A stretch of DNA of 64,000 nt from CAVSRC01 sp963830205 (GTDB lineage: Bacteria; Pseudomonadota; Alphaproteobacteria; Rhizobiales; Kaistiaceae): NCBI GenBank assembly GCA_963830205.1, contig CAWHLP010000013.1, positions 92,689 to 156,688 of the forward strand. The letters are read 5' to 3'. Made by a program: the position numbers and the translations under genes. This document shows, in pieces, positions 38,249-47,828 of the stretch; positions within the stretch are counted from its first letter, which is position 1, and each line of letters opens with the position of its first letter. A model generated the notes under the pieces. The model ran no database searches. It saw only the letters and a program-made list of their open reading frames with translations, and had not been told where the DNA came from.

Positions 38249-39531
38249 GCGACCTAGCCCTACAGGATCAAGAGCCCACGATGCCGGTCGAGCCGGCGTC
38301 CGCCACCCTTGGCGCCGATGTCCGCCCGGTGCCGCGCATCTCGGTGCAGGCCTTCTGCGAATCGCCGGATGTCGCGGCTTGCGTCGAATCGGCCGCCGGC
38401 GACCGCCGCATGGCGCGCGCCCACGTCAAGGTCCACACCGGCGGCTTGAGCGCCGCCGTCGAGTACTATCAGGCGGCGGCCACGCCTAACCTGATCATCG
38501 TCGAATCGAAGTCGCCGCGCGGCCGCCTGGAAGCCGATCTCGAACGTCTCGCCGAGGTCTGCGACCCCGGCACCAAGGTTGTCGTGGTCGGCCAGACCAA
38601 CGACGTCGAGCTCTATCGCGGCCTCATCCAGCGCGGCGTCAGCGAATACCTGGTCGCCCCCATCGACAAGATGGGCATCATCCGCGCCATCTCCGACCTC
38701 TATGTCGAGCGCTCGGCCCAGCCGCTCGGCCGCACCATCGCCTTTGTCGGCGGCAAGGGCGGCGTCGGCTCCTCGACCGTCGCCCACAATGTCGGCTGGG
38801 CGATCGCGCGGTCCTTCGAGAGCGATGTCGTCATCGCCGATTTCGACCTCGCCTTCGGCACCGCCGGGCTCGACTTCAACCAGGACCCGACCCAGGGCAT
38901 CGCCGAGGCGGTCAATGCGCCCGACCGGCTCGACGACAACTTCCTCGAGCGCCTGCTCGCCAAGGCATCCGACCATGTCTCCCTGTTGGCCGCCCCTGCC
39001 ACCCTCGACCGCATCTACGACTACAGCGAGACCGCCTTCGAGCAGGTGATCGATGTCGCCCAGGCCAGCGTCCCCGGCGTCATCCTCGATCTGCCGCACG
39101 CGTGGACCGGCTGGATGCGCAAGACCCTGCTCGCCGCCGACGAGATCGTGCTCACCGTCGAGCCGGATCTCGCCAACCTGCGCAATGCCAAGAACATGAT
39201 GGATGTGCTGCGCGCCCACCGCACCACCGACGCGCCGCCGCGCCTGGTCATCAACAAGTCGGGCCTGGCCAAGCGCCCCGAGATCAAGGTCGAGGATTTC
39301 GCCGCGGCGCTGGAGGTGACGCCGACCGCGGTCATTCCCTTTGATGCGCAGCTGTTCGGCAACGCCGCCAACAACGGCCTGATGATCGCCGAGGCCGACT
39401 CCAAGAGCCCAATTGCGGCGATGTTCGAGCTGGTTGCCCGCACGGTGACGGGGCGGGTCGAACCGCGCCGCCAGAAGCGCGGCGCGCTGGCGCCGCTCAT
39501 CGCCCGTTTCCGCAGCAAGAAGAGCGCCTGA
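38245..39531 (+). CDS. cpaE: Pilus localisation ATPase CpaE (TadZ), ParA/MinD-like
   Basis: 428-residue protein with an atypical receiver-like N-terminal domain (about 30-155: VKVHTGGLSAAVEYYQ, VVVVGQTNDVELYRGLIQRG) and a ParA-family domain. In the latter the deviant Walker A reads GGKGGVGSST at about 169-178. It directs the Tad machine to its site, typically a pole. It overlaps cpaD by 4 bases and is followed 12 bases later by cpaF. Confidence 0.92.
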   Translation: MSDLALQDQEPTMPVEPASATLGADVRPVPRISVQAFCESPDVAACVESAAGDRRMARAHVKVHTGGLSAAVEYYQAAATPNLIIVESKSPRGRLEADLERLAEVCDPGTKVVVVGQTNDVELYRGLIQRGVSEYLVAPIDKMGIIRAISDLYVERSAQPLGRTIAFVGGKGGVGSSTVAHNVGWAIARSFESDVVIADFDLAFGTAGLDFNQDPTQGIAEAVNAPDRLDDNFLERLLAKASDHVSLLAAPATLDRIYDYSETAFEQVIDVAQASVPGVILDLPHAWTGWMRKTLLAADEIVLTVEPDLANLRNAKNMMDVLRAHRTTDAPPRLVINKSGLAKRPEIKVEDFAAALEVTPTAVIPFDAQLFGNAANNGLMIAEADSKSPIAAMFELVARTVTGRVEPRRQKRGALAPLIARFRSKKSA

Positions 39532-39543
39532 CGAGGAGCATCC

Positions 39544-41064
39544 ATGTTCGGCAAGCGCGGAACAGGAAGCACGGAAGCACCGCCGCTGACGACGCCGGCC
39601 GCAGTCGTGCGCCCGCCCGTCGCCGACGCGCTGGTTGACGTGGAGCCGGTGGTCAAGGCGGCGGCAGCGGCAGCGCCACCACCGCCGCCGACGCCGCCAG
39701 CGCCGCGCCCTCAGCCCGAAGCGGCCCGGCCGCGGGTGTCCAGCGACGGCATCCGCCGCTCCGAGAACTTCTACGACATCAAGTCGACGGTCTTCGCCGC
39801 CCTGATCGACACCATCGACCTGTCGCAGCTCGCCCGCCTCGACGTCGAGTCGGCGCGCGAGGAAATCCGCGACATCGTCAACGACATCATCGCGCTCAAG
39901 AACATCGTGATGTCGATCGCCGAGCAGGAGGATCTGCTCGAGGACATCTGCAACGACGTTCTCGGTCTCGGGCCGCTCGAGCCGCTGCTCGCCCGCGACG
40001 ACATCTCCGACATCATGGTCAACGGTGCCTTCCGCACCTACATCGAAGTCGCCGGCAAGGTGCAGGAGACCAACGTCCGCTTCCGCGACAATGCGCAGCT
40101 GATGAACATCTGCCAGCGCATCGTCAGCCAGGTCGGCCGCCGCGTCGATGAATCGAGCCCGATCTGCGACGCCCGCCTGCCCGACGGCAGCCGCGTCAAC
40201 GTCATCGCGCCGCCACTGTCGATCGACGGACCGACGCTCACCATCCGCAAGTTCAAGAAGGAGAAGCTGACCCTCGACCAGCTGGTCAAGTACGGCACCA
40301 TCACCCGCGACGGCGCCACCGTGCTCGAGGTCGTCGCCCGCTCGCGCTGCAACGTGCTGGTCTCCGGCGGCACCGGCTCGGGCAAGACGACGCTGTTGAA
40401 CTGCCTGACCCGCTACATCGAGGAGGACGAGCGCATCATTACCTGCGAGGACGCCGCCGAATTGCAGCTCCAGCAGCCGCACGTCGTCCGCCTCGAGACC
40501 CGCCCGCCCAACATCGAGGGCGAGGGCGAGATCACCATGCGCGACCTGGTCAAGAACTGCCTGCGCATGCGTCCTGAGCGCATCATCGTCGGCGAAGTGC
40601 GCGGACCCGAGGCGTTCGACCTGTTGCAGGCGATGAACACCGGCCACGACGGCTCGATGGGCACGCTCCACGCCAACAGCCCGCGCGAGGCCCTGTCGCG
40701 TCTCGAATCGATGATCACCATGGGCGGCTTCGCGCTGCCGGCCAGGACCATCCGCGAGATGATCGCCACCTCGATCGACGTCGTCGTCCAGGTCGAGCGC
40801 CTGCGCGACGGCTCGCGCCGCGTCACCAACGTCACCGAGGTGATCGGCACCGAAGGCGAGGTCATCACCACCCAGGACATCTTCGTCTTCGACATCATCG
40901 GCGAGGACCAGAACGGTCGCATCACCGGCGTTCACCGCTCGACCGGCATCGGCCGGCCCAAGTTCTGGGAGCGTGCCCACTACTTCAACGAGGACGTTCG
41001 CCTCGCCGCCGCGCTCGACAGCGCCAACAACGCTGCGCCGGAACTGGCCGGACAGGTGCGCTGA
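39544..41064 (+). CDS. cpaF: Tad pilus motor ATPase CpaF (TadA)
   Basis: 506-residue hexameric secretion ATPase powering pilus assembly and probably retraction. A Pro/Ala-rich N-terminal tail (to about 62) precedes the N-terminal helical domain. Walker A GGTGSGKTT is at 275-283, and the Asp box, Walker B (RMRPERIIVGEVRG) and His box (GHDGSMGTLHANSPREAL) are all present. The stop overlaps the tadB start by one base. Confidence 0.95.
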   Translation: MFGKRGTGSTEAPPLTTPAAVVRPPVADALVDVEPVVKAAAAAAPPPPPTPPAPRPQPEAARPRVSSDGIRRSENFYDIKSTVFAALIDTIDLSQLARLDVESAREEIRDIVNDIIALKNIVMSIAEQEDLLEDICNDVLGLGPLEPLLARDDISDIMVNGAFRTYIEVAGKVQETNVRFRDNAQLMNICQRIVSQVGRRVDESSPICDARLPDGSRVNVIAPPLSIDGPTLTIRKFKKEKLTLDQLVKYGTITRDGATVLEVVARSRCNVLVSGGTGSGKTTLLNCLTRYIEEDERIITCEDAAELQLQQPHVVRLETRPPNIEGEGEITMRDLVKNCLRMRPERIIVGEVRGPEAFDLLQAMNTGHDGSMGTLHANSPREALSRLESMITMGGFALPARTIREMIATSIDVVVQVERLRDGSRRVTNVTEVIGTEGEVITTQDIFVFDIIGEDQNGRITGVHRSTGIGRPKFWERAHYFNEDVRLAAALDSANNAAPELAGQVR

Positions 41065-42059
41065 TGTCGCCTCTCATGCTGATCGCCATCGGCGTGCTGG
41101 CGACGTCTCGCGCCGGCGGTCTCACCTACGCGCTGCTCTTCGATCGCATCCAGAAGGAGAACATCACGGCGCAGCGCATCGGCGCCATCCAGGGCACCGG
41201 CCGCATCGAGGCGCCGCGCGATGCCATGGCCGACCCGGCCAAGCGCCGCAAGTCGATCCAGGAGACGCTGCGGGAAGTCGAGCAGCGTGAGAAGGCCAGG
41301 GCCAAGCACGGCAAGTCGCCGCCGCTGACGCTGCGCATGCAGCAGGCCGGGCTGCACTGGTCGCGCCGCACCTTCATCCTGATCAGCCTCGTCATCGGGC
41401 TGGTCGTCTATGCCGTTGCCTGGATTTTCGGTGCGCCGATCTACATCGCCGCGGCGGTCGCCGTCGCCGGGCTGCTTGGCCTGCCGCGCTGGGTGGTGAA
41501 CTACCTGCGCAAGCGCCGCATGAACAAGTTCGTCGATGAATTCGCCAACGCCATGGATGTCATCGTGCGTGGCGTCAAGGCCGGCCTGCCGCTCAACGAC
41601 TGCATCAAGATCATCGCCAACGAGGCGGCCGAGCCGGTCAAGTCAGAGTTCCGCACCATCTCCGAAACCCAGGCGCTCGGCCTGACGCTCGCCGACGCCG
41701 TCGGCAAGCTGCCCGAACGGGTGCCGGTGCCGGAGGCCAACTTCTTCGCCATCGTCGTCGCCATCCAGCAGCGCGCCGGCGGCAACCTGGCGGAGGCGCT
41801 CGGCAACCTGTCGCGGGTGCTGCGCGAGCGGCGCAAGATGAAGGGCAAGATCCAGGCCATGAGCATGGAGGCCAAGGCCTCCGCTGCCATTATCGGCGCC
41901 TTGCCGGTCATCGTGATGGGGCTCGTCTATCTGACCAGCCCGAAATACATCATCCTGCTCTTCACCGATCCGCTCGGCCACGTGATCCTCGGCTGCTCTG
42001 CCGTGTGGATGTTCCTGGGCATCGTGGTGATGCGCCGGATGATCCACTTCGATTTCTAG
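41064..42059 (+). CDS. tadB: Tad inner-membrane platform protein TadB
   Basis: 331-residue T2SSF-domain membrane protein. An N-terminal helix, a cytoplasmic linker, paired helices around residues 105-150, the conserved FANAMDVIVRGVKAGLPLNDCI segment and C-terminal helices are all visible. With TadC it forms the platform on which CpaF acts. The start overlaps the cpaF stop (TGATG). Confidence 0.93.
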   Translation: MSPLMLIAIGVLATSRAGGLTYALLFDRIQKENITAQRIGAIQGTGRIEAPRDAMADPAKRRKSIQETLREVEQREKARAKHGKSPPLTLRMQQAGLHWSRRTFILISLVIGLVVYAVAWIFGAPIYIAAAVAVAGLLGLPRWVVNYLRKRRMNKFVDEFANAMDVIVRGVKAGLPLNDCIKIIANEAAEPVKSEFRTISETQALGLTLADAVGKLPERVPVPEANFFAIVVAIQQRAGGNLAEALGNLSRVLRERRKMKGKIQAMSMEAKASAAIIGALPVIVMGLVYLTSPKYIILLFTDPLGHVILGCSAVWMFLGIVVMRRMIHFDF

Positions 42060-42071
42060 GGGAGGGGCGCG

Positions 42072-43070
42072 ATGTTTCAGCTCATCTACAGCGTCATGAC
42101 CACCCCGCAGACGATGGTCGCCATCCTGGCGGCGCTCGCCGTCTTCGGCACCGCCTACACGCTGGTTCAGCCGTTCTTCGAGCGCGACAAGCTCGCCGCC
42201 CGCATCAAGACCGTGGCGCTCGAGCGCGAGCAGATCCGCGCCCGCGAGCGCGCCCGTCTCGCCGCCGAGGCGAGCCGCGCCAATCTGCGCCGCGAGGCGG
42301 CCCGGCCGTTCATGCAGCGCATCGTCGACCGCTTCAACCTGCGCAAGGCGCTGGCCGACGACAAGACGGTCGCCCGGCTGCGCATGGCCGGCTTCCGCGG
42401 TCAGGCGCCGCTGGTCGTCTTCCTGTTCGCCCGCGTCACCCTGCCGCTGCTCTTCTTCGCGCTGGCCTTCTTCTACATCTTCTTCGTCGCCGTGATCGAC
42501 CAGCCGGCGGGCATCAAGTTCATCATGGTCATCGCCGCGACCTATCTCGGCTTCTATGCGCCCAACCTCTACATCTCCAACAAAGTCTCCAAGCGCCAGA
42601 TGTCCGTCAAGCGCGCCTGGCCGGACGCGCTCGACCTGATGCTCATCTGCGTCGAGGCCGGCATGTCGCTGGAAGCGGCCTTCCGCAAGGTCGCCGAGGA
42701 GATCGGCCAGCAGTCGGTCGAGCTGGCCGAGGAGCTGACGCTGGCCACCGCCGAGCTCTCCTACCTTCCCGATCGCCGCCAGGCCTTCGAGAACCTCAGC
42801 CTGCGCACCGGCCTGGAGACCGTCCGCTCGGTGATGACCAGCCTGATCCAGGCCGAACGCTACGGCACGCCGCTCGGCAATGCGCTGCGCGTTCTCGCCC
42901 AGGAGAACCGCGACCAGCGCATGAACGACGCCGAGAAGAAGGCCGCCGCTCTGCCGCCCAAGCTCACCGTGCCGATGATCCTCTTCTTCCTGCCCGTGCT
43001 GATGGCGGTGATTCTCGGCCCGGCGGCGATCCAGATCATCCACGCCAACATCCCCCATCCCGGCAGCTAG
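42072..43070 (+). CDS. tadC: Tad inner-membrane platform protein TadC
   Basis: 332-residue T2SSF-domain partner of TadB: helices near 13-35 and 115-170, then RAWPDALDLMLICVEAGMSLEAAFRKVA, the family signature, and C-terminal helices ending MAVILGPAAIQII. It begins 12 bases after tadB behind GGGGAGGGGCG. Confidence 0.93.
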   Translation: MFQLIYSVMTTPQTMVAILAALAVFGTAYTLVQPFFERDKLAARIKTVALEREQIRARERARLAAEASRANLRREAARPFMQRIVDRFNLRKALADDKTVARLRMAGFRGQAPLVVFLFARVTLPLLFFALAFFYIFFVAVIDQPAGIKFIMVIAATYLGFYAPNLYISNKVSKRQMSVKRAWPDALDLMLICVEAGMSLEAAFRKVAEEIGQQSVELAEELTLATAELSYLPDRRQAFENLSLRTGLETVRSVMTSLIQAERYGTPLGNALRVLAQENRDQRMNDAEKKAAALPPKLTVPMILFFLPVLMAVILGPAAIQIIHANIPHPGS

Positions 43071-43131
43071 ACGAGCGGGCAGGGGGTGCCCGCCGGCACC
43101 CGGCGCCCGCGAGAAGAAGGCTCCAACGGTC

Positions 43132-44049
43132 GTGACTGGTCAGCGCATCGGCCTCGCTCTCGGCAGCGGCTCGGCCCGCGGCTGGTCGCACATCGGCATC
43201 ATCGAAGCGCTGGTCGCCGCCGGCATCGAGCCCGACATCGTCTGTGGCACCTCGATCGGCGCACTGGTCGGCGCCGCCTATGCCGCCGGCCGGCTGGACA
43301 GGCTGCGCAAGTGGGCCGAATCGATCACCTGGCGGCAGATTCTCAGCATGATGGATGTCGGCCTCTCCGGCGGCGGGCTGATCGACGGCAAGGCGGTGGT
43401 CAAGGCGCTCCGCGCCCTCGGCGTCACCGGCCAGATCGAGGATCTGGCCAAGCCCTACGCCGCCGTCGCCACGGAACTGGCCACCGGCCGCGAGATCTGG
43501 TTCCAGTCGGGTCCGGTGCTCGATGCCGTGCGCGCCTCGATCGCCGTGCCCGGCATCTTCAGCCCGGCCCACCACGACCGCCAGTGGCTGCTCGACGGCG
43601 GCCTGGTCAATCCGGTTCCGGTATCGCTCTGCCGGGCGCTCGGCGCCGACATCATCATCGCCGTCAACCTCAACGGCGACCAGCTCGGCCGCTGGCGCAA
43701 GGGCGAGCCGGCCGCGGCGGTCCATCCGCCGGCGCGTCCGTCACGCGAATCCTTCGCTGCCATGCTGGCGCAGCTCCCCGCCGCCCTCGGCGACCAGATT
43801 ACGCAGATCGCCCCGCGCCTGATGGCGCAGCGCGGCGCCCCCGGCTATTTCGACGTGCTCGCCGGCGCCATCGACATCATGCAGGACCACATCACCCGCG
43901 CGCGGCTGGCCGGCGAGCCGCCGCATGTCATGCTGGTGCCGCACCTGCGCGGCATCGGGCTGATGGATTATCACCGCGCGCACGAGGCCATCGCCGAGGG
44001 CCGCGCCGCGGTCGCCGACGCGCTGCCTGCCATCCGCCGCGTGCTGTAG
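43132..44049 (+). CDS. Patatin-like phospholipase (RssA type)
   Basis: 305-residue patatin-fold esterase. The oxyanion loop is GSGSARGWSHIG, the nucleophile GTSIG with Ser41, and the catalytic Asp in DGGLVNPVPVSL at about 155. There is no signal peptide, so it is cytoplasmic. GTG 43132 is the start. It follows tadC by 61 bases on the same strand and may be part of the same transcript. Its substrate is unknown; a role in membrane-lipid turnover is only inferred. Confidence 0.85.
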   Translation: MTGQRIGLALGSGSARGWSHIGIIEALVAAGIEPDIVCGTSIGALVGAAYAAGRLDRLRKWAESITWRQILSMMDVGLSGGGLIDGKAVVKALRALGVTGQIEDLAKPYAAVATELATGREIWFQSGPVLDAVRASIAVPGIFSPAHHDRQWLLDGGLVNPVPVSLCRALGADIIIAVNLNGDQLGRWRKGEPAAAVHPPARPSRESFAAMLAQLPAALGDQITQIAPRLMAQRGAPGYFDVLAGAIDIMQDHITRARLAGEPPHVMLVPHLRGIGLMDYHRAHEAIAEGRAAVADALPAIRRVL

Positions 44050-44097
44050 GGGCAATGCTTCCGGAGGAAACGTAGGAATCGTGCCGCCCGCGCGGCC

Positions 44098-44925
44098 TCA
44101 GCCGCTCGAGCCGCCGCTCTGGCCCTTGCCGGTGGTCTTCAGCGCCTGCCAGGTGTTGCGCTGGGCCAGCATCTGCTCGAGATAGGCGACGTTGGCCTTG
44201 GCCTGCTGCGGCGAGATCTCCGCGCCGGCGATCCTCTCGGCCTCGGCGAAGCGGCCTTGCAGGCCGACGACCAGCGCCAGGTTCTGGCGCACGCGGCTGT
44301 CGGCGTTGGGCTGGGCGATCGCCTGGCGCAGCAGCTTCTCCGCCTGCGGCAGCTCGCCGGTGAGCACGTAGCTCATGCCGTAGTTGGACAGCACCGTGGG
44401 CTCGTTGGGCGCGTATTTCAGCGCCTCGGCATAGAGATTGCGCGCCTCGTCGTGGTGGTTCATCTGGTCGAGGATCGCAGCTTCCGCCGAGATCAGCTGC
44501 CAGTTCGGATTGTCGGGCGTCTCGGCCCGCCGGATGGCGTCGAGCGCCTGGTCGTAGCTGCCGGCGGCGGCCAGCGCCTTGCCGTATTCGGCCAGCACCT
44601 CGCGGTCGTCGGGAAAATAGATCGCCGCCTTCTGCAACACCGCCACCGCCTGGTCGCTGCGTCCGGTCTGGCGGAGCGCCGTGGCATAAGCGACGTCGAT
44701 GGTCCGGTTCTTGGGGTCGGCGGCGTATTTCTGCGCCCAGTAGCCGACCGCCTGCTGGAACTCGGCCTCGGTCTTCGGCTGGGCGATGGCGCCGGTCGTG
44801 GTCGTGTCGATCTTCTTGGTGGAGGCGCAGCCGGTGAGTGCCAGCATGAGGCCGAGCGGAGCGGCCATGGCGGCGAGGACCAGGCGGCGCTTGAGCGAGG
44901 GGAGAGAACGCGCGGTCACAGTCAT
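44098..44925 (-). CDS. tadD: TPR lipoprotein TadD
   Basis: 275-residue lipoprotein with a lipobox LTGC at about 29-32 and several tetratricopeptide repeats (DVAYATALRQTGRSDQAVAVLQKAA, VLAEYGKALAAAGSYDQALDAI, NLYAEALKYAPNEPTVLSNYGMSY, RQNLALVVGLQGRFAEAERI). ATG 44925 is preferred; the only earlier in-frame start is a TTG at 44958. TadD is needed for Tad assembly and may help localise the secretin. It is convergent with the tad operon. Confidence 0.85.
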   Translation of the reverse strand: MTVTARSLPSLKRRLVLAAMAAPLGLMLALTGCASTKKIDTTTTGAIAQPKTEAEFQQAVGYWAQKYAADPKNRTIDVAYATALRQTGRSDQAVAVLQKAAIYFPDDREVLAEYGKALAAAGSYDQALDAIRRAETPDNPNWQLISAEAAILDQMNHHDEARNLYAEALKYAPNEPTVLSNYGMSYVLTGELPQAEKLLRQAIAQPNADSRVRQNLALVVGLQGRFAEAERIAGAEISPQQAKANVAYLEQMLAQRNTWQALKTTGKGQSGGSSG

Positions 44926-44965
44926 TCGGGCAGGCTCCACAAAACCTGCCTTCAGCAATATTCTG

Positions 44966-44986
44966 TTAACCCTAATGCTTGGTTAA
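44966..44986. promoter_or_regulatory. TTAACC/GGTTAA inverted repeat between tadD and the aminopeptidase gene
   Basis: TTAACC (44966-44971) and GGTTAA (44981-44986) form an inverted repeat with 9 bases between, 41 bases upstream of the tadD start. It matches TTAACC motifs upstream of tadE and cpaB. Confidence 0.35.
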
Positions 44987-45068
44987 TGGCTGGCCGCTTG
45001 CAGACTTTGCCGGGATTGTCCCGTCGGCGCCGCCTCGCCATGATGCCGGCCACGCCTTCCTCCCGGAG

Positions 45069-46472
45069 ATGACCCCCGTGCCCGACTGCTTCCTGCCCGC
45101 CGACAGCGGTGAAACCGCTGTTCCCGTTCATGCTGTGACCATCGCCGAGCTGCCGGAGCTGGCGAAGACGCATTCCGTGCGCATGGCCAAATGGGCCGCC
45201 GCCGCCGGCTTCACCGCCGCTGCCGGCGAGGTCTGCCTCGTCCCTGATGCCCACGGCGGCCCGACCGCCGTTCTCTTCGGCCTCGGCAATGGCGCCGCCG
45301 GTCCCTCGCTCGCCGCCGGCAAGCTGCCGGCGAGCCTGCCCGCCGGCACCTATCGCTTCGCCACCGGCTTCGCTGACCCGGCGCTCGCCAGCCTTGCCTG
45401 GGCGCTCGGCGCCTATCGCTTCGGCCGCTACCGCAAGGAGGCGCCGCAGATGCGCCGGCTGGTCCTGCCGGCCGGCGTCGATCAGGCCGAGGTGACGCGC
45501 ATCGCCGACGGCGTCACGCTCGCCCGCGACCTCGTCAACACCGGCGCCAACGACCTCGGCCCGGCCGAACTCGCTGCGGCTGCCCGCGACCTTGCCTTGC
45601 GCCACGGCGCCGTCTTCTCCGAGGTCATCGGCGAGGGGCTGCTGGCCGATGGCTTCCCGCTCATCCACGCCGTCGGCGCCGCCGCCACGCCCGAGCGCGC
45701 GCCGCGCCTGATCGATTTCTCCTGGGGCGACCCGGACGCGCCCTCGATCACGCTTGTCGGCAAGGGCGTGTGCTTCGATACCGGCGGCCTCGACATCAAG
45801 CCGGCCGCCGGCATGCTCCTGATGAAGAAGGACATGGGCGGTGCCGCCAATGTGCTCGCCCTCGCCCACATGATCATGGATGCCAAGCTGCCGCTCCGCC
45901 TGCGCGTCCTCATCCCGGCCGTCGAGAACGCCATTGCCGGCGCTGCCTTCCGCCCCGGCGACGTCTTCACCGCGCGCAATGGCCTGACCGTCGAGATCGG
46001 CAACACCGATGCCGAAGGCCGCCTGGTGCTGGCCGACGCGCTGGCGCTGGCGAGCGAGGACGAGCCGGATCTCATCGTCGACCTTGCCACCTTGACCGGC
46101 GCCGCCCGCGTCGCGCTGGGTCCCGAGGTGGTGCCCTTCTATACCCGCGACGATGCGCTGGCCGCGTTGCTCGCCGCGCACGGCACGGCGCAGGCCGATC
46201 CGCTCTGGCGCATGCCGCTGTGGGCGCCCTACATGTCCATGCTCGAGTCCAAGGTCGCCGACATCAACAACACCGGCTCCGGCGGCTTTGCCGGCTCGAT
46301 CACCGCCGCGCTCTTCCTCTCCCGCTTCGTGCCGGAGGGCCAGCGCTGGCTGCATGGCGACATCTTCGCCTGGAACCCCTCGGCCAAGCCCGGCAAGCCG
46401 GAAGGCGGCGAGGCACAGCTCATCCGCGCCCTCTACGCCCTCCTCAAGCAGCAGGGCCCGCGCCCGGCTTAA
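45069..46472 (+). CDS. Leucyl aminopeptidase (M17 family)
   Basis: 467-residue cytosolic dizinc aminopeptidase. Metal and catalytic residues are in VGKGVCFDTGGLDIKP (Lys232, Asp237), MKKDMGG (Asp255) and NTDAEGR (312-318; catalytic Arg318). GTG 45078 is an alternative start, better spaced from GGAG at 65-68. It is slightly shorter than PepA at the N-terminus. It is followed by MarR and NlpC/P60 genes, a peptide/cell-wall neighbourhood conserved in rhizobia. Confidence 0.9.
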   Translation: MTPVPDCFLPADSGETAVPVHAVTIAELPELAKTHSVRMAKWAAAAGFTAAAGEVCLVPDAHGGPTAVLFGLGNGAAGPSLAAGKLPASLPAGTYRFATGFADPALASLAWALGAYRFGRYRKEAPQMRRLVLPAGVDQAEVTRIADGVTLARDLVNTGANDLGPAELAAAARDLALRHGAVFSEVIGEGLLADGFPLIHAVGAAATPERAPRLIDFSWGDPDAPSITLVGKGVCFDTGGLDIKPAAGMLLMKKDMGGAANVLALAHMIMDAKLPLRLRVLIPAVENAIAGAAFRPGDVFTARNGLTVEIGNTDAEGRLVLADALALASEDEPDLIVDLATLTGAARVALGPEVVPFYTRDDALAALLAAHGTAQADPLWRMPLWAPYMSMLESKVADINNTGSGGFAGSITAALFLSRFVPEGQRWLHGDIFAWNPSAKPGKPEGGEAQLIRALYALLKQQGPRPA

Positions 46473-46584
46473 GCATGGCGCTTAACCCCGTTGACGATGC
46501 CCGCTTGAATCTCGCCGCCTCCCCCGTCAAGGTTAGTACGGGTCCGTAACGATCTTGGTCGCGACGGGGGAGTGGGCAGCCACA

Positions 46585-46935
46585 ATGCCAGCCGAGTTCC
46601 GGCCAAGTCAGGCGCTGCGCCTGTGGCACGACGTGATCTTCGACCTGGTGCGCGATGGCGACCAGGATCTGACCACGCGCCAGATGGCGGTGCTCTTGAC
46701 CGTCTATCTCGAGCCGCCGCCGCACACCGTGCGCGGCCTTGCCGCCAAGCTCGGCGTCACCAAGCCGGTGGTCACCCGGGCGCTCGACACCATGGGCCGC
46801 CTGAAACTGGTCACCCGCCGGCGCGACGAGGCCGACCGCCGCAACGTGCTCGTCCAGCGCACGCTGGAGGGTGCGCTCGCCGTCGAGCGCCTGGGCGACG
46901 CCATCATCGCTCGCTTCCGCCACCTGCCGCCGTAG
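46585..46935 (+). CDS. MarR-family winged-helix transcriptional regulator
   Basis: 116 residues. The winged helix is visible as LTTRQMAVLLTVYLEPPPHTVRGLAAKLGVTKPVVTRALDTM (recognition helix) and LVTRRRDEADRRNVLV (wing). It is shorter than typical MarR proteins (about 140) and lacks much of the N-terminal dimer helix. It sits between the aminopeptidase and NlpC/P60 genes on the same strand and probably regulates them. Confidence 0.75.
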   Translation: MPAEFRPSQALRLWHDVIFDLVRDGDQDLTTRQMAVLLTVYLEPPPHTVRGLAAKLGVTKPVVTRALDTMGRLKLVTRRRDEADRRNVLVQRTLEGALAVERLGDAIIARFRHLPP

Positions 46936-46960
46936 CGGCAGCGCGGTCGCCCGTGCGATA

Positions 46961-47818
46961 ATGGGCGCAATGACCATCCTCGATCCCCGTCTCCACGCCT
47001 TTCGCCCCGACCTCGCCGACGTCCGCCTCAAGGGCAGCGTCGAAGCCGAACGCTTTGTCGAAGGCGCGCCGCGCCGGGTCGTCGTCGCCGCGGCGCCGAT
47101 CAAGCGGACCCCAAGGGCTGACGCCGGGCTCGAGAGCGAGGCGCTCTTCGGCGAAACCGTCATCGTCTTCGAGGATGCCGCCGAGGGCTGGTCGTGGGGC
47201 CAGCTCGAGACCGATTCCTACGTCGGCTATGTGCCCACCGACGCGCTATCCAGCACTGCACCGGAGCCGACCCACCGGGTCACGGCGCTCCGCACCTTCC
47301 TCTATCCCGGACCCGACCTGAAGCTGCCGGCGCGCGCCTGCTTCTCGCAGGGCGCCCGCCTGGCGCTCGCCGGTTCGGCCGCGACGCGCGGCACCGCCTA
47401 TCGTCTGCTCACCGGCGGGGAGGGCGCCGTCGTTGAGGCCCATGTCGCCTCGCTTACCGCGCCGCCGGAGGGCGATTTCGTCGCCGTCGCAGAGCGCTTC
47501 CTCGGCACGCCCTATCTCTGGGGCGGGCGCACCTCGATCGGGCTCGATTGCTCCGGCCTCGTGCAGCTTTCCCTCGCGGCCGCCGGCCATGCCGCGCCGC
47601 GCGACACCGATTTGCAGGAGGCCATGACCGGCCACCCGGTCGAGGAGGGCGCCCGCCTCCGCCGCGGCGATCTCGTCTTCTGGCGCGGCCATGTCGGCAT
47701 CATGATCGACGGCGAATACATGATCCACGCCAGTGGCCATCAGATGGCGGTCGCCATCGAGCCGCTCGCCGACGCCGTCGGGCGCATCGGCGTGCCCCGC
47801 ACTGTCCGCCGGCCATGA
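46961..47818 (+). CDS. NlpC/P60-family cysteine peptidase (C40)
   Basis: 285 residues. Two SH3-like domains (ETVIVFEDAAEGWSWGQLETDSYVGYV) precede the C40 domain with the catalytic Cys197 in GLDCSGLVQ, His244 in GHVGIMID and a third polar residue at His256. It has no signal peptide, like the rhizobial enzymes usually encoded beside leucyl aminopeptidase; it may recycle murein peptides. ATG 46970 is an alternative start. Confidence 0.87.
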   Translation: MGAMTILDPRLHAFRPDLADVRLKGSVEAERFVEGAPRRVVVAAAPIKRTPRADAGLESEALFGETVIVFEDAAEGWSWGQLETDSYVGYVPTDALSSTAPEPTHRVTALRTFLYPGPDLKLPARACFSQGARLALAGSAATRGTAYRLLTGGEGAVVEAHVASLTAPPEGDFVAVAERFLGTPYLWGGRTSIGLDCSGLVQLSLAAAGHAAPRDTDLQEAMTGHPVEEGARLRRGDLVFWRGHVGIMIDGEYMIHASGHQMAVAIEPLADAVGRIGVPRTVRRP

Positions 47819-47828
47819 GATTCTCTCC

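Noticed and set aside
38260..40980. 906-codon leftward open frame opposite cpaE-cpaF
   Set aside because: It spans two well-conserved genes in antisense, is Asp/Gly/Val-rich and has no recognisable motif; G+C-rich third positions produce such frames.
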